Source of the DNA: Haloarchaeobius amylolyticus
Lineage (GTDB): Archaea; Halobacteriota; Halobacteria; Halobacteriales; Natrialbaceae
Direction of reading: 5' to 3'
NCBI RefSeq assembly: GCF_026616195.1
Contig: NZ_JANHDH010000001.1
Span: 2,046,001-2,110,000, forward strand
Length of the DNA stretch: 64,000 nt
Part shown: positions 1-8,532 of the stretch, piece after piece
How positions within the stretch are numbered: the stretch's first letter is position 1
Layout: each line of letters opens with the position of its first letter
Notes under the pieces: model-generated
Seen by the model: only the letters and a program-made list of their open reading frames with translations
Told to the model about the DNA's origin: nothing
Database searches by the model: none
Position numbers and translations under genes: made by a program

Positions 1-1
1 G

Positions 2-100
2 GCCGCGGTGTACGACGCGGACTACGAGCACGCGGTCTGTGCGGCCGGTCTCTCGCGTGACGGCGACGGCTTCGAGCTGGCCGTCGAGAACGGGGAGTAA
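2..100 (+). CDS. C-terminal end of an unidentified protein (partial)
   Basis: An open frame enters from the left edge and ends in TAA. Only 32 residues are visible, acidic and ending VENGE. No motif allows a family call. The codon usage (GC-rich third positions) matches the neighbouring genes, so it is probably the end of a real gene. It converges on the patatin-like gene with one base between the two stop codons. Confidence 0.55.
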   Translation, partial: AAVYDADYEHAVCAAGLSRDGDGFELAVENGE

Positions 101-101
101 C

Positions 102-1061
102 TCAGCTCTCGCGGCGCTGCTCGCAGAACGCCTTCGCCTTCTCGTGCCCGCGGCGCTCCAGTTCCGCGATGAAGTCGGGCGAGCGGTCCAGTTTCGAGGA
201 GGCGAAGAACTGCTCGTCGATGCTGATGCGGTGTATCTCCGTCTTCTGGAAGTCGCTCTCGGGCAGGTGGCCCTCGTCGATCCAGGTGTTCACCTTCTCG
301 ATGAAGTGCAGTTGCTCGTTCAGGGAGATGTTCCCAGAGAGTTCGTTGCGCCGGTCGTATATCTCGCGCAGGCTCCTGGGCTCCTCCTCGATGCGCTGGG
401 GGTTTATCTGGACGATCCACAGCTCCTCGGGCTTGCGCTCGGCCGGGAGGTGGAAGAGGTCACGGATGGGCGGGTTGTGCGAGAACAGGCCGTCCCAGTG
501 GGTGTGGCCGTGGATCTCGACCGCCGGATAGAGGTCCGGAATCGCGGAGGAGGCGAGGATGGCCCTCGCGGTGACCTCGTCGTCACAGAAGGTCTCGAAC
601 TCGCCCGCGGTGACGTTGACCGTCCCGACCGCGAGCCGGGGGGCGTCGTCGGTGGCGAGGTCGGGGAGGCGGTCGAAGTCGATGTGGCGTTCGAGCAGGC
701 GCTGGAACTGCCGCTGACCGGCCCGGGCCATCGGGTTCTGGTAGGGGCTGATTCGCGCGGTGGGGAAGCCGCTGGTCTCGACGGCCGAACTCATGACGAC
801 CCAGTCGTTGACGAACCGGTCGGCCACGGAGTCGGCGGTCAGGTCGGCCCAGATGTCGTCGAGCAACCCCTGTGGCGTGTGCTCGTCGGAGAGGAGGCCG
901 TACCACGCGGCGGTGGCACAGACCGCGCCGCCGGAGGTTCCCGAGAGCCCGACGACCTCGTACTCGTCCGCGGCCTCGGTGAGCAGGCACTTCAGCGCCC
1001 CCGCGGTGAACGCGGTGTGGCTGCCACCGCCCTGGCAGGCGATGGCGACGCGGGTCCCCAT
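102..1061 (-). CDS. Patatin-like phospholipase / probable PHA depolymerase
   Basis: This 319-residue protein has the patatin fold signature. A glycine-rich oxyanion loop (CQGGGSH, residues 9-15) is followed by the nucleophile elbow GTSGG with Ser43. The second dyad residue is probably Asp190 in the WDG motif, after the typical patatin stretch ASSAIPDLYP. The family hydrolyses acyl esters. In Haloferax mediterranei a patatin-like protein (PhaZh1) degrades polyhydroxyalkanoate granules. Here the gene is cotranslated with a 3-hydroxybutyrate dehydrogenase: its ATG shares one base with the upstream TGA. That pairing supports PHA degradation over phospholipid hydrolysis. No signal peptide is visible, which fits an intracellular granule enzyme. 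The substrate is an inference. Confidence 0.8.
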   Translation of the reverse strand: MGTRVAIACQGGGSHTAFTAGALKCLLTEAADEYEVVGLSGTSGGAVCATAAWYGLLSDEHTPQGLLDDIWADLTADSVADRFVNDWVVMSSAVETSGFPTARISPYQNPMARAGQRQFQRLLERHIDFDRLPDLATDDAPRLAVGTVNVTAGEFETFCDDEVTARAILASSAIPDLYPAVEIHGHTHWDGLFSHNPPIRDLFHLPAERKPEELWIVQINPQRIEEEPRSLREIYDRRNELSGNISLNEQLHFIEKVNTWIDEGHLPESDFQKTEIHRISIDEQFFASSKLDRSPDFIAELERRGHEKAKAFCEQRRES

Positions 1062-1915
1062 CAGTAGGTGGTGAGGTGCCCGCCGTCCCAGGTGAGGTCA
1101 CCGCCGTCGAGGTGACGGCCGTGCTTCGAGAACCCGAGGACGAACAGGTTCGCGACCTCGACCGGCTCCATCATCTCCTTGACCATCGCGTCGCCGAGCA
1201 TCACGTCCTCGACGACCTCGCGCTCCGAGATGCCGCGTTCCGCCGCCGTGTCGGGAATCTGGTCCGTGACGAGGGGCGTCTTCACGTAGCCCGTCGAGAT
1301 GGTGAACGCCCGGAGGGTACCCGCGCCCTCGGCCGCGATGGACTGCGTGAGCCCCCGCAGGCCGAACTTCGAGGTGATGTACCCTGCCTTGTCCTGCGTG
1401 GCGATGTGGCCGTGGATCGAGGCCATGTTCCCGATGGCGCCGACCTGGTCGTCGGTGTCCTCGATGTGGGGCATGACGAGTTTCGAGAGGTAGAACGGCG
1501 CCCGGAGCATCACCTGGTGCATCAGGTCGTACTTCTCCATGGGGAACTCCGGAAGCGGGTCGATGTGCTGGAGCCCCGCGATGTTGGCGAGGTAGCGGAT
1601 CTGCCCGAACTCCGCCGACTCGGCCACGATGCGCTCGATGTCGTCGTCGTCGGTCAGGTTCCCCGCCACCGTCTCGACCGTCCCCTCGACCTCGCACTCC
1701 TCGGCCGTCTCGACCGTCCCCGCCAGCCCCTCCTCGTCGAGGTCGGTCGCGACGACCGTGAGGCCGTTCGCCGCGAGCGCGACCGCCGTCGCCCGGCCGA
1801 TGCCGGAGCCGCCACCGGTCACGATGGCGACGGAATCCGTCGTGAAGTGGTCGTCGTCGACTGTCAGGACGTCCTCGCGACGCAACTCTGCCGGTTGAAT
1901 GGAATCATCAGCCAT
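1061..1915 (-). CDS. bdhA: Short-chain dehydrogenase, probable 3-hydroxybutyrate dehydrogenase
   Basis: This is a 284-residue classical SDR enzyme. It has the nucleotide-binding motif TGGGSGIG (residues 33-40), an NIAG motif near residue 111, and catalytic Ser166, Tyr179 and Lys183 (YxxxK). The length and the C-terminal WDGGHLTTY resemble bacterial D-3-hydroxybutyrate dehydrogenases, which oxidise 3-hydroxybutyrate to acetoacetate with NAD. The first 25 residues precede the Rossmann strand and are acidic. It is the first gene of a two-gene unit: its TGA overlaps the ATG of the patatin-like gene by one base, so the pair is probably translationally coupled. Released hydroxybutyrate would be fed to central metabolism. 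The family call is firm; the substrate rests on similarity and context. Confidence 0.78.
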   Translation of the reverse strand: MADDSIQPAELRREDVLTVDDDHFTTDSVAIVTGGGSGIGRATAVALAANGLTVVATDLDEEGLAGTVETAEECEVEGTVETVAGNLTDDDDIERIVAESAEFGQIRYLANIAGLQHIDPLPEFPMEKYDLMHQVMLRAPFYLSKLVMPHIEDTDDQVGAIGNMASIHGHIATQDKAGYITSKFGLRGLTQSIAAEGAGTLRAFTISTGYVKTPLVTDQIPDTAAERGISEREVVEDVMLGDAMVKEMMEPVEVANLFVLGFSKHGRHLDGGDLTWDGGHLTTY

Positions 1916-2001
1916 CGACCAGATGTGCGCACCGAGTTACCAAGAAACTAGGTCCGGGTCCCACGGGGAGAACTAAACCGCTGGGGGTCCTGTCATACGA
2001 C

Positions 2002-2661
2002 ATGGAGTTCGGCGTCATCTCGGACATCCACGCGAACAGGGTCGCCCTCGACGCGGTGCTCGCCGACATGCCGCCGGTCGACGGCCTCCTCTGTGCCGGC
2101 GACGTGGTCGGTTACGGCCCCTCGCCCGCCGAGTGCGTCGACGTCCTGCTCGAGCGCGACGTGCCGACGGTCATGGGCAACCACGACCGGGCGGTCGCCC
2201 GCGACACCGGCTTCCGGTTCAACGACATGGCGCGGGCCGGGGTGCGCTACAGCCGCGAACACCTCGAGGACCGCCACATCGAGTGGCTCGGCCACCTCCC
2301 CGACGAACGCCGCGAGTGCGACGGCTACGTGAAGCTCGTCCACGGCCACCCCGACGACCCCGACCACTACACCCGGCCCCACGAGTTCGCCCCGAACCTG
2401 CTCCGGGGCGAGGCCGTCCTCATCATGGGCCACACCCACGTCCAGCACACCGCCGAGTTCGCCGAGGGCGTCGTGATGAACCCCGGGAGCGTCGGCCAGC
2501 CCCGCGACGGCGACCCCCGGGCAGCCTACGCGCTCCTGGACATGGACTCGGGTGCGGTCGAGGAACGCCGGGTCGAGTACGACATCGAGCAGGTCCAGCA
2601 GAAGATTCGCGAGGCCGGGCTGCCGGAGCGACTGGCGACCCGGCTGGCGAAGGGGGAGTAG
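2002..2661 (+). CDS. YfcE/MJ0936-type metallophosphoesterase
   Basis: A 219-residue calcineurin-like phosphoesterase with all motif blocks in order: SDIHAN near the N terminus, GDVVGYGPSP, GNHD, a VHGHPDD block and GHTHVQ, followed by NPGSVGQPRDG. These His and Asp residues bind two metal ions. The family hydrolyses phosphodiesters, often bis-p-nitrophenyl phosphate in vitro; the physiological substrate is unknown. It is a cytoplasmic single-gene unit divergent from bdhA, with 86 bases between the starts. An AT-richer box (ACTAAACC) about 25-30 bases before the ATG fits a short or absent leader. Confidence 0.85.
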   Translation: MEFGVISDIHANRVALDAVLADMPPVDGLLCAGDVVGYGPSPAECVDVLLERDVPTVMGNHDRAVARDTGFRFNDMARAGVRYSREHLEDRHIEWLGHLPDERRECDGYVKLVHGHPDDPDHYTRPHEFAPNLLRGEAVLIMGHTHVQHTAEFAEGVVMNPGSVGQPRDGDPRAAYALLDMDSGAVEERRVEYDIEQVQQKIREAGLPERLATRLAKGE

Positions 2662-2692
2662 ACTCGAGTTTTCACCATCACCACCACTATCG

Positions 2693-2823
2693 GCGCGTGC
2701 TGGTGAGCGTGCCGAGTGGCGCGGCACGAAGTGCCGCGAGGCGAACGGTGAGGAACGACCCGTGAGCCAGTGAGGCCGCGGACTGGAAGCGTGCGAGGGA
2801 CCCGCCTGTCGACTCCAGCACCC
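2693..2823. repeat. Intergenic element bounded by TGCTGG / CCAGCA
   Basis: The 191-base gap between two convergent genes holds a segment rich in self-complementary words such as GCACGAAGTGC. It begins GCGTGCTGG and ends CTCCAGCACC, so its ends are short inverted repeats. No reading frame in it looks coding. Its wording (CGAGGGAC, GAACGG) recalls the larger intergenic repeats elsewhere in the window, but they do not align along their length. It may be a small non-autonomous repeat element. Confidence 0.35.
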
Positions 2824-2852
2824 ACGATTCAGGTGGTCGAACGAACCAGTCA

Positions 2853-3497
2853 CTACCCCCCGAACAACCGGTCACCGACCGCGACCAGCTCCTCGCGGTC
2901 TACCTCCACCAACTCACGCAGGTCGTACCCCTCCTCGGCGAGCAGTTCCTCGCCGAGTCGGTACGCCAGCGAGTAGCCGTACCCGTGCGGGTAGCCCCCC
3001 GGTTCCGGGTCGATGAACAGCGGTCCGCCCTCCTCGCTCGGGGCCGTGAAGGCCTCGTCGCGGGCCACCGGCCAGTAGTCGGCGAGGACGGTGTCGGCGT
3101 GTCGCGTCCACCACGGCGAGTCGTACTCGGGGACCAGGTCGGCCGCGACGTGCTGGGTGAACGCCTCCTCGAGCACGTACTCCCACTTCCGGTCGGCCTC
3201 GCCTCCGCGCTGCTCGAAGAACCAGAGGTGGGCGTGCTCGTGGGTCGCGGTGGAGGCCAGCGACGCCTGCCACTCGTCTGGGTGGCTGTTGAACGATATC
3301 TCGATGGTGTCGGGGTAGTCGGCGTAGCCGGCGGCACCGTCGACCTGGCTGGTCACGAAGTCGCTGCCGTCCCAGCCGAGTTCGACCGATACCCCGGTGT
3401 CCAGCGGGAACGACACGTTCGCGCTGGTCAGGGCGCTCTGGACTGTCTCTCTGGCTGCTCGCAACTCGCTGACGGTCGGGTGTATCTCGCGGGACAT
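2853..3497 (-). CDS. Predicted zinc metalloprotease-like protein (HExxH)
   Basis: This 214-residue soluble protein carries HEHAH (an HExxH motif) near residue 87, followed about 20 residues later by LEEAFTQH, where the second Glu could be the third zinc ligand. This layout, with a long C-terminal helical part containing PHGYGYSLAYRLG, resembles the DUF2268 group of putative zinc-dependent proteases. There is no signal peptide or membrane segment, so it is probably cytoplasmic. It stands alone and converges on the phosphoesterase gene. The substrate is unknown. The motif is plain; the protease activity is inferred. Confidence 0.65.
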   Translation of the reverse strand: MSREIHPTVSELRAARETVQSALTSANVSFPLDTGVSVELGWDGSDFVTSQVDGAAGYADYPDTIEISFNSHPDEWQASLASTATHEHAHLWFFEQRGGEADRKWEYVLEEAFTQHVAADLVPEYDSPWWTRHADTVLADYWPVARDEAFTAPSEEGGPLFIDPEPGGYPHGYGYSLAYRLGEELLAEEGYDLRELVEVDREELVAVGDRLFGG

Positions 3498-3595
3498 GGG
3501 CGGCGGGGACGAGTGTGGCTACACGCCCCAGCGTAAAATGTCACTCCCTGAGTATAGCGTCGCGGGCGGAACCGCCCGGGTCCCGTCGCGGGCAG

Positions 3596-4939
3596 TCAGG
3601 CCCGCGGTGCGAGTTCCGCCGTGAAGTGGCGGATCTCCTTCATCTCGGGCTCCTTCGTGATCTCGAGCCCGTCGACCTCCTCGCGGTGGGCCCAGACCTC
3701 CTTCGCCGTATCCACGATGTGCTCGATGTGCTCCTTGTGGTAGGTGCGGCGCGGGACGGCCATCCGGACCAGCTCGGGCCGGTCGCTGTCGGGGAAGGCG
3801 AAACTGCCCAGCTCGACACACCGGACGCCACCCTCGCGGTAGAGTTCGCAGACCAGCGCCTGCCCGGGGAACTCCTCGGCCGGGATGTGCGGGAAGAACT
3901 CGCCGGCGTCGAGGTAGACCGCGTGGCCGCCGATGGGCTCGAACACCGGAAGACCTTCTTCGGCCATGAGCTGGCCGAGGTACTGGACCTGCCCGACGCG
4001 GTCCGAGATGTACGCCTCCTCGACGGCCTCGCGCAGGCCGACCGCCAGTGCCTCGATGTCGCGGCCTGACATCCCGCCGTAGGTGGCGAAGCCCTCGTAG
4101 AGGATGCCGCGCTGTTTCACCTGCTCGAAGAGGGCCTCGTCGTTGCAGGCGACGAAGCCGCCGATGTTCGAGAGGCCGTCCTTCTTGCCGGACATGACCG
4201 CGGCGTCGGCGTAGGAGAGCTGCTCGCGGGCGACCTCGGCGACCGAGGAGTCCGTGAACTCCGCTTCACGCTGGGTGACGAAGTAGGCGTTCTCGGCGAA
4301 CCGGCACGCGTCGAGGACGAACGTCGCGTCGATCTCGTCACAGAACTCGCGGACCTTCCGGGTGTTCTCGACGGAGACGGGCTGGCCCGCCGCCGAGTTG
4401 TTCGTGATGGTCAGGACCACGGCAGGGATGTTCTCGGCGCCGACCTCCTCGACGACCTTCCACCCCTCCTCGATGGAGAAGTTGCCCTTGAAGTCGCCCT
4501 CGGCGTCGAGGTCGCGGGCCTCGGGAACCGGGCAGTCGACCGGGTCCGCGCCCTGGTTGGCGATGTGGGCCCGGGTCGTGTCGAAGTGCGTGTTGTTGAG
4601 GACGGTGTCGCCCTCCTCGACCATCACGCCGTAGAGGATGTTCTCGGCGCCGCGGCCCTGGTGGGCCGGGACGACGTACGGGAAGCCCATCACGTCCTCG
4701 ACGGCCGATTCGAGCTTGCCGAAACTGGTCGCGCCGGCGTAGGACTCGTCGCCGCGGATGAGGGCAGCCCACTGCTCGTCGGACATGGTTCCGGTCCCCG
4801 AGTCGGTGAGGAGGTCGATGAACACGGCGTCCGAATCGAGGTTGAACACGTTGTACCCTGCGGCTTCGAGGTTGGCCTCGCGCTCCTCCCGGGCGGGGAG
4901 GTGGATGCGCTCGACCATCTTCGACTTGTACGCTGTCAT
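3596..4939 (-). CDS. tnaA: Tryptophanase (beta-eliminating lyase)
   Basis: A PLP-dependent beta-eliminating lyase of 447 residues, the usual length for tryptophanase and tyrosine phenol-lyase. Lys253 in MSGKKD is the likely PLP lysine. Substrate-pocket positions near the C terminus match tryptophanase: VELGSF corresponds to VEIGSF of E. coli TnaA, where tyrosine phenol-lyase has MERG with its phenol-binding arginine, and IRHFTAEL keeps the TnaA histidine. Around the PLP lysine, however, GKKDGLSNIGGF is more like tyrosine phenol-lyase. Expected reaction: tryptophan to indole, pyruvate and ammonia. The start was set at MTAYKSK, where similarity begins; the frame stays open for 38 codons upstream without a recognisable sequence. 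It is monocistronic. Confidence 0.88.
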   Translation of the reverse strand: MTAYKSKMVERIHLPAREEREANLEAAGYNVFNLDSDAVFIDLLTDSGTGTMSDEQWAALIRGDESYAGATSFGKLESAVEDVMGFPYVVPAHQGRGAENILYGVMVEEGDTVLNNTHFDTTRAHIANQGADPVDCPVPEARDLDAEGDFKGNFSIEEGWKVVEEVGAENIPAVVLTITNNSAAGQPVSVENTRKVREFCDEIDATFVLDACRFAENAYFVTQREAEFTDSSVAEVAREQLSYADAAVMSGKKDGLSNIGGFVACNDEALFEQVKQRGILYEGFATYGGMSGRDIEALAVGLREAVEEAYISDRVGQVQYLGQLMAEEGLPVFEPIGGHAVYLDAGEFFPHIPAEEFPGQALVCELYREGGVRCVELGSFAFPDSDRPELVRMAVPRRTYHKEHIEHIVDTAKEVWAHREEVDGLEITKEPEMKEIRHFTAELAPRA

Positions 4940-5095
4940 TGGGGCAGTATTGGGGAGAGAATGTGAAAGTCCTAATTGGCGCTTGCTGGCCCCGAGTCCA
5001 CAGGATTCCCGATGGATGTACGAAGATGGGCAGGCGGGGACAGGAGTCGACACCGGGAGGGTTGAAGTAGGGCGGGCGGTGCCAGACAGGCGCCG

Positions 5096-5875
5096 TCAGT
5101 CGACCAGTTTCGACGGTTCGACCGGCTCGATGCCGTGGTCGTCGAGGAAGCGGTCGAGGAACGCGGCGCGCTCGCCGATCTCGTCCGGACGGTGCGAGTC
5201 CGTCCCGACCGTGACGGCCACGTCGTACTCCTGAAGCGCCGCGAGGAACTCCGGGTCGGGGTGGACGAAGCCGGGGTCGCCGAGGGCGCGCCCGGCGTTG
5301 ATCTCCGGGACCGTCCTGGACTCGGCGAACGCCCGGGTCGCCCGCTCGTAGTGCTCGACCGTGGCCCGCCCACGGAGGGGTTCGGTGCGCTCGATGAGGT
5401 CCGGGTGGGCGGCGATGTCGAACAGCTCCGAGTCGGCCAGTGCCACGAGGGCGTCGAAGTAGTCGTCGACGACGGCGTCGAGTTCGGCGTCGGAGAGGTC
5501 CGCGAACTGGGGCGCTGCCTGCACGTTGTACTCGCCGACGGTGTGGACGCTCCCGATGACGTAGTCGAAGTCCGCCTCGTCGAGGAAGGCACGAATCTCG
5601 GCCTCGTCCCGGGGGTCGTAGTCCATCTCGACCGCGTCGTAGATGGTTATGTCCGCCTTCTCTCGGACCGTCTCGATGCCGAGCCGGCGGCGCTCGTAGG
5701 TCACGTCGAGGTTGAAGCCGTAGGTCGCCCGGAACGTCTGGGGGTCCTCCCGGGCCGAGACGTTGCAGTGGTCCGCGATGCCGACCCCCTCCAGGCCTGC
5801 TTCCTGCGCCGCGTGGACCATGCGCGTGAGGAAGCTGCCGTCGGAGTAGGTCGAGTGGACGTGGAGATCTCGCAT
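5096..5875 (-). CDS. PHP-domain phosphoesterase (histidinol-phosphatase-like)
   Basis: A 259-residue PHP domain protein. Metal-binding motifs occur in order: DLHVHSTYSDG at the N terminus, IADHCN, E in AVEMDYDP, IGSVHTV, AAHPDL and VGTDSHRPDEIG near the C terminus. These match the trinuclear metal centre of HisK-type histidinol phosphatases and related phosphoesterases. No other histidine-pathway gene is nearby, so the substrate may be histidinol phosphate or another phosphomonoester. It is probably cytoplasmic. It lies 156 bases upstream of tnaA on the same strand, and that gap holds no recognisable gene. Confidence 0.8.
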   Translation of the reverse strand: MRDLHVHSTYSDGSFLTRMVHAAQEAGLEGVGIADHCNVSAREDPQTFRATYGFNLDVTYERRRLGIETVREKADITIYDAVEMDYDPRDEAEIRAFLDEADFDYVIGSVHTVGEYNVQAAPQFADLSDAELDAVVDDYFDALVALADSELFDIAAHPDLIERTEPLRGRATVEHYERATRAFAESRTVPEINAGRALGDPGFVHPDPEFLAALQEYDVAVTVGTDSHRPDEIGERAAFLDRFLDDHGIEPVEPSKLVD

Positions 5876-6027
5876 ACCACGCCTTCGGCCGCGATTCGAT
5901 TGTAGCTTCTGGGGGCGTCGCCTGCTCGAACGTCGCCGCCCCGACCCCCCGACGGTACACGAGCAGGTCTGGCAGAAAGCCGTGCCGAGGACCGAAGGCC
6001 CTTCCGTGCGACACCCAGAAGGCGGTT

Positions 6028-7047
6028 ATGGAAGACACGAACCGCGCGTGGTATTTCGTCGAGCGGCCCGAAGGTGAACCGGACGCAGATAGCTTCGAAC
6101 TGCGGGAGGACGACGTCCCGGAGCCAGGGGCAGGTGAACTCCTCGTGCGTGTCGACTATCTCTCCGTGGACCCGTACATGCGCGGCCGGATGCGGGACAG
6201 CGAATCGTACGCCGAACCCTGGGACGTCGGCGACGTGCTGAAAGGCGGTATCGTCGGTGAAGTCGTCACGAGTGAGAGCGACCGGTACGACGCCGGCGAC
6301 CTCGTCACTGGCGAAGGGACCTGGGCCGACTACAGCCTCCTGGATGCGGACGACGTGGCTCCCGTCGACCCGTCGGTCGCGGACCCGCCGGCGTATCTCG
6401 GTGTGCTCGGGATGCCCGGACGGACGGCCTACTTCGGCCTCCTCGACGTCGGTGAGCCTAAACCCGGTGAGACGGTCGTCGTCTCCGGGGCTGCCGGTGC
6501 CGTCGGGTCGGTGGTCGGACAGATAGCGAGGCTGAACGGCTGTCGAGTGGTCGGGTTCGCGGGGTCCGACGAGAAGACGGAGTGGCTCACAGAGACCCTC
6601 GGCTTCGACGCCGCCATCAACTACAAGACCACCGACGATTACGGCGCGGCACTGAACGACGCTGCCCCCGACGGGGTCGACGTCTACTTCGACAACGTCG
6701 GCGGTCCCATCACAGACGCCGTCTTCACGAAACTGAACCTGGATGCGCGGGTCGCCGTCTGCGGGCAGATCGCCCACTACAACGACGAGAACGTCCCGAC
6801 CGGGCCACGGAAGCTCCCCATGCTCATCGCGCCGCGGGCCAAGGTGGAGGGGCTCCTGATCGGCGATTACGTCACGCGGTTCGGTGAGGCCAGCGAGCAA
6901 CTGGCGACGTGGGTCGCCCGTGGCGACGTCGCTCACCGGGAGACGGTCGTAGAGGGGCTCTCGAACGCACCAGACGCGTTCCTCGGACTCTTCTCTGGGG
7001 ACAACATCGGGAAGCAGGTAGTCCAGGTGTCGGCGGCTTCTGAGTAG
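6028..7047 (+). CDS. NADP-dependent MDR-family oxidoreductase (CurA/prostaglandin-reductase type)
   Basis: A 339-residue medium-chain dehydrogenase/reductase without the structural or catalytic zinc ligands. The N-terminal catalytic domain contains SVDPYMRGRM, typical of the alkenal/one oxidoreductase branch. The Rossmann domain has SGAAGAVGSVVGQ near residues 155-167 and later DVYFDNVGG, also characteristic. Such enzymes reduce activated double bonds of enals and enones with NADPH. The gene is divergent from the PHP gene across a 152-base gap. It converges on aspartokinase. The physiological substrate is unknown. Confidence 0.85.
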   Translation: MEDTNRAWYFVERPEGEPDADSFELREDDVPEPGAGELLVRVDYLSVDPYMRGRMRDSESYAEPWDVGDVLKGGIVGEVVTSESDRYDAGDLVTGEGTWADYSLLDADDVAPVDPSVADPPAYLGVLGMPGRTAYFGLLDVGEPKPGETVVVSGAAGAVGSVVGQIARLNGCRVVGFAGSDEKTEWLTETLGFDAAINYKTTDDYGAALNDAAPDGVDVYFDNVGGPITDAVFTKLNLDARVAVCGQIAHYNDENVPTGPRKLPMLIAPRAKVEGLLIGDYVTRFGEASEQLATWVARGDVAHRETVVEGLSNAPDAFLGLFSGDNIGKQVVQVSAASE

Positions 7048-7101
7048 GGCGAACCTGGCAGTGGCGGGCCTGGAGACGAGGTGAAAAACGACGGCTCGGC
7101 T

Positions 7102-8280
7102 TCAGTACAGGTCCTGCAGGATCTCCAGCGTCTGCTCGCGGTCGCTCCACGTGACGAAGATGGCGACGCTGGTCGCGCTGGTGATGATGTCGTGGACGTT
7201 GATGCCCGCATCGGCCAGCGGGTTGACGATGCCGGCGATGACGCCGGGCTGGTTCGGGAGTTCGCCGCCCGTGATGCGGACCACGGCGATGTCGTCCTCG
7301 ACGGTCACGGAGGAGAGTTTCTCGTCCTCGACGACCTCGCGGTGGAGGATGTTCTCGGAGCGTTCGGCCTCCTTCTCGTCGACGTAGAAGGTGATGGAGT
7401 CCATGCCCGAGGCGACCGCGTCGATGTTGATGTCGGACTCGGCGAGGGCTTCGGAGAGGCGGTGGAACACGCCGGACTGGTTGCGGATGGCCCGCCCCGC
7501 GACGGTGAGACAGGCGAGTGGCTCCTCCAGCATGTCGACGAGGTGCTTGAACTGGCCGGTGATCTGTGTGCCGCCGGAGAGCAGGTCGCCGTGCTGGTAG
7601 TGGACGACCCGGACGTCGAGGTCGTCGTCCTTGTAAGAGAGCGCAGACGGGGCGACGACCTCGGCGCCGCGGAAGGAGAGGTTGCGGAGTTCGTCGACCG
7701 ATATCTGGCCGACGTTGCGGGCGCCCTCGACGACGTGTGGGTCGCCCGTCATGACGCCCTCGACGTCGGTCACGATGACGACCTCGTCGGCGTCGAAGTA
7801 CTTGCCGAGCATGACCGCCGTGGTGTCGGAGCCACCGCGGCCGAGGGTGGTGATGTGACCGTCGAGCGTCTCCGCGAGGAAGCCCGTGATGACCGGGACG
7901 ACGTCGCCGAGGTCCTCGGAGATCTTCGCGGCGCGCTTTTTCGTCTCCTCGACGTTGACCTCGCCGTTCTCGTTGGCGACGACCGGCCAGTCCGGGTGGC
8001 CCGGTTCGAGGAAGACCGCGTCGATGCCCCGGGCGCCGAGGGCGGCCTTGAGCATCCGGACGGAGGTCCGCTCGCCCATGCTGACGATCTCGGCGCGGTC
8101 GGCCTCGTCGGCCTCGAACGTGATCTCGTCGAGCAGGTCGTCGGTGGTGTTGCCCATCGCGCTCGCGACGACGGCTATCTCGTGACCCTCACGGACGGCG
8201 GCGGCGATGGAGTCGGCGGCGCGGTTGATGCGGTCACCGCTGCCGAGACTCGTCCCCCCGAACTTGGCGACTACTCGCAT
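7102..8280 (-). CDS. lysC: Aspartate kinase
   Basis: A 392-residue monofunctional aspartokinase, first step of the lysine, threonine and methionine branch. The start was set at MRVVAKFGG because KFGGTSLGSG is the N-terminal kinase signature; upstream codons in the same frame show no similarity. Further kinase motifs are a glycine-rich LGRGGSDTTA segment and VTDVEGV. The C terminus carries two ACT-like regulatory domains (around LACLTVAG and VAVVRITGGELPNQPGV), so allosteric feedback is likely. A TATA-like stretch lies about 55 bases upstream. The homoserine-using genes metX and metY lie 50 kb away. Confidence 0.92.
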   Translation of the reverse strand: MRVVAKFGGTSLGSGDRINRAADSIAAAVREGHEIAVVASAMGNTTDDLLDEITFEADEADRAEIVSMGERTSVRMLKAALGARGIDAVFLEPGHPDWPVVANENGEVNVEETKKRAAKISEDLGDVVPVITGFLAETLDGHITTLGRGGSDTTAVMLGKYFDADEVVIVTDVEGVMTGDPHVVEGARNVGQISVDELRNLSFRGAEVVAPSALSYKDDDLDVRVVHYQHGDLLSGGTQITGQFKHLVDMLEEPLACLTVAGRAIRNQSGVFHRLSEALAESDINIDAVASGMDSITFYVDEKEAERSENILHREVVEDEKLSSVTVEDDIAVVRITGGELPNQPGVIAGIVNPLADAGINVHDIITSATSVAIFVTWSDREQTLEILQDLY

Positions 8281-8500
8281 ACGTCCACCTCGTCGGTGCG
8301 AAATCGGTTCATACCCCACCATTTCCCCGACGCGGGCATAACTATGTCCCTCCGGGGAAAAACCTGCCGCGGTGTCGATATCGGGGGCGGTGGTCGGTCG
8401 TCACGGTGTCGCTGCTGGCGGTCGGCGGACGACCGGCTGCCGGACTGGCCGGTCGTTCGTGGCCCGCTACCGGCCGCGCGACCGGCGCGCAGCCTTCGGG

Positions 8501-8509
8501 TTTTATACC
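8501..8509 (+). promoter_or_regulatory. TATA-like box for the acetyltransferase gene
   Basis: TTTTATACC stands out in GC-rich sequence 24-32 bases before the ATG at 8533. This is the spacing expected for a leaderless archaeal transcript. Confidence 0.55.
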
Positions 8510-8532
8510 GAACCGGTCCCAAGGTTCGACTG

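Noticed and set aside
39-1067. A 342-codon plus-strand frame opposite the patatin gene
   Set aside because: Its opposite strand encodes a recognisable patatin with catalytic motifs; the plus-strand product has none.
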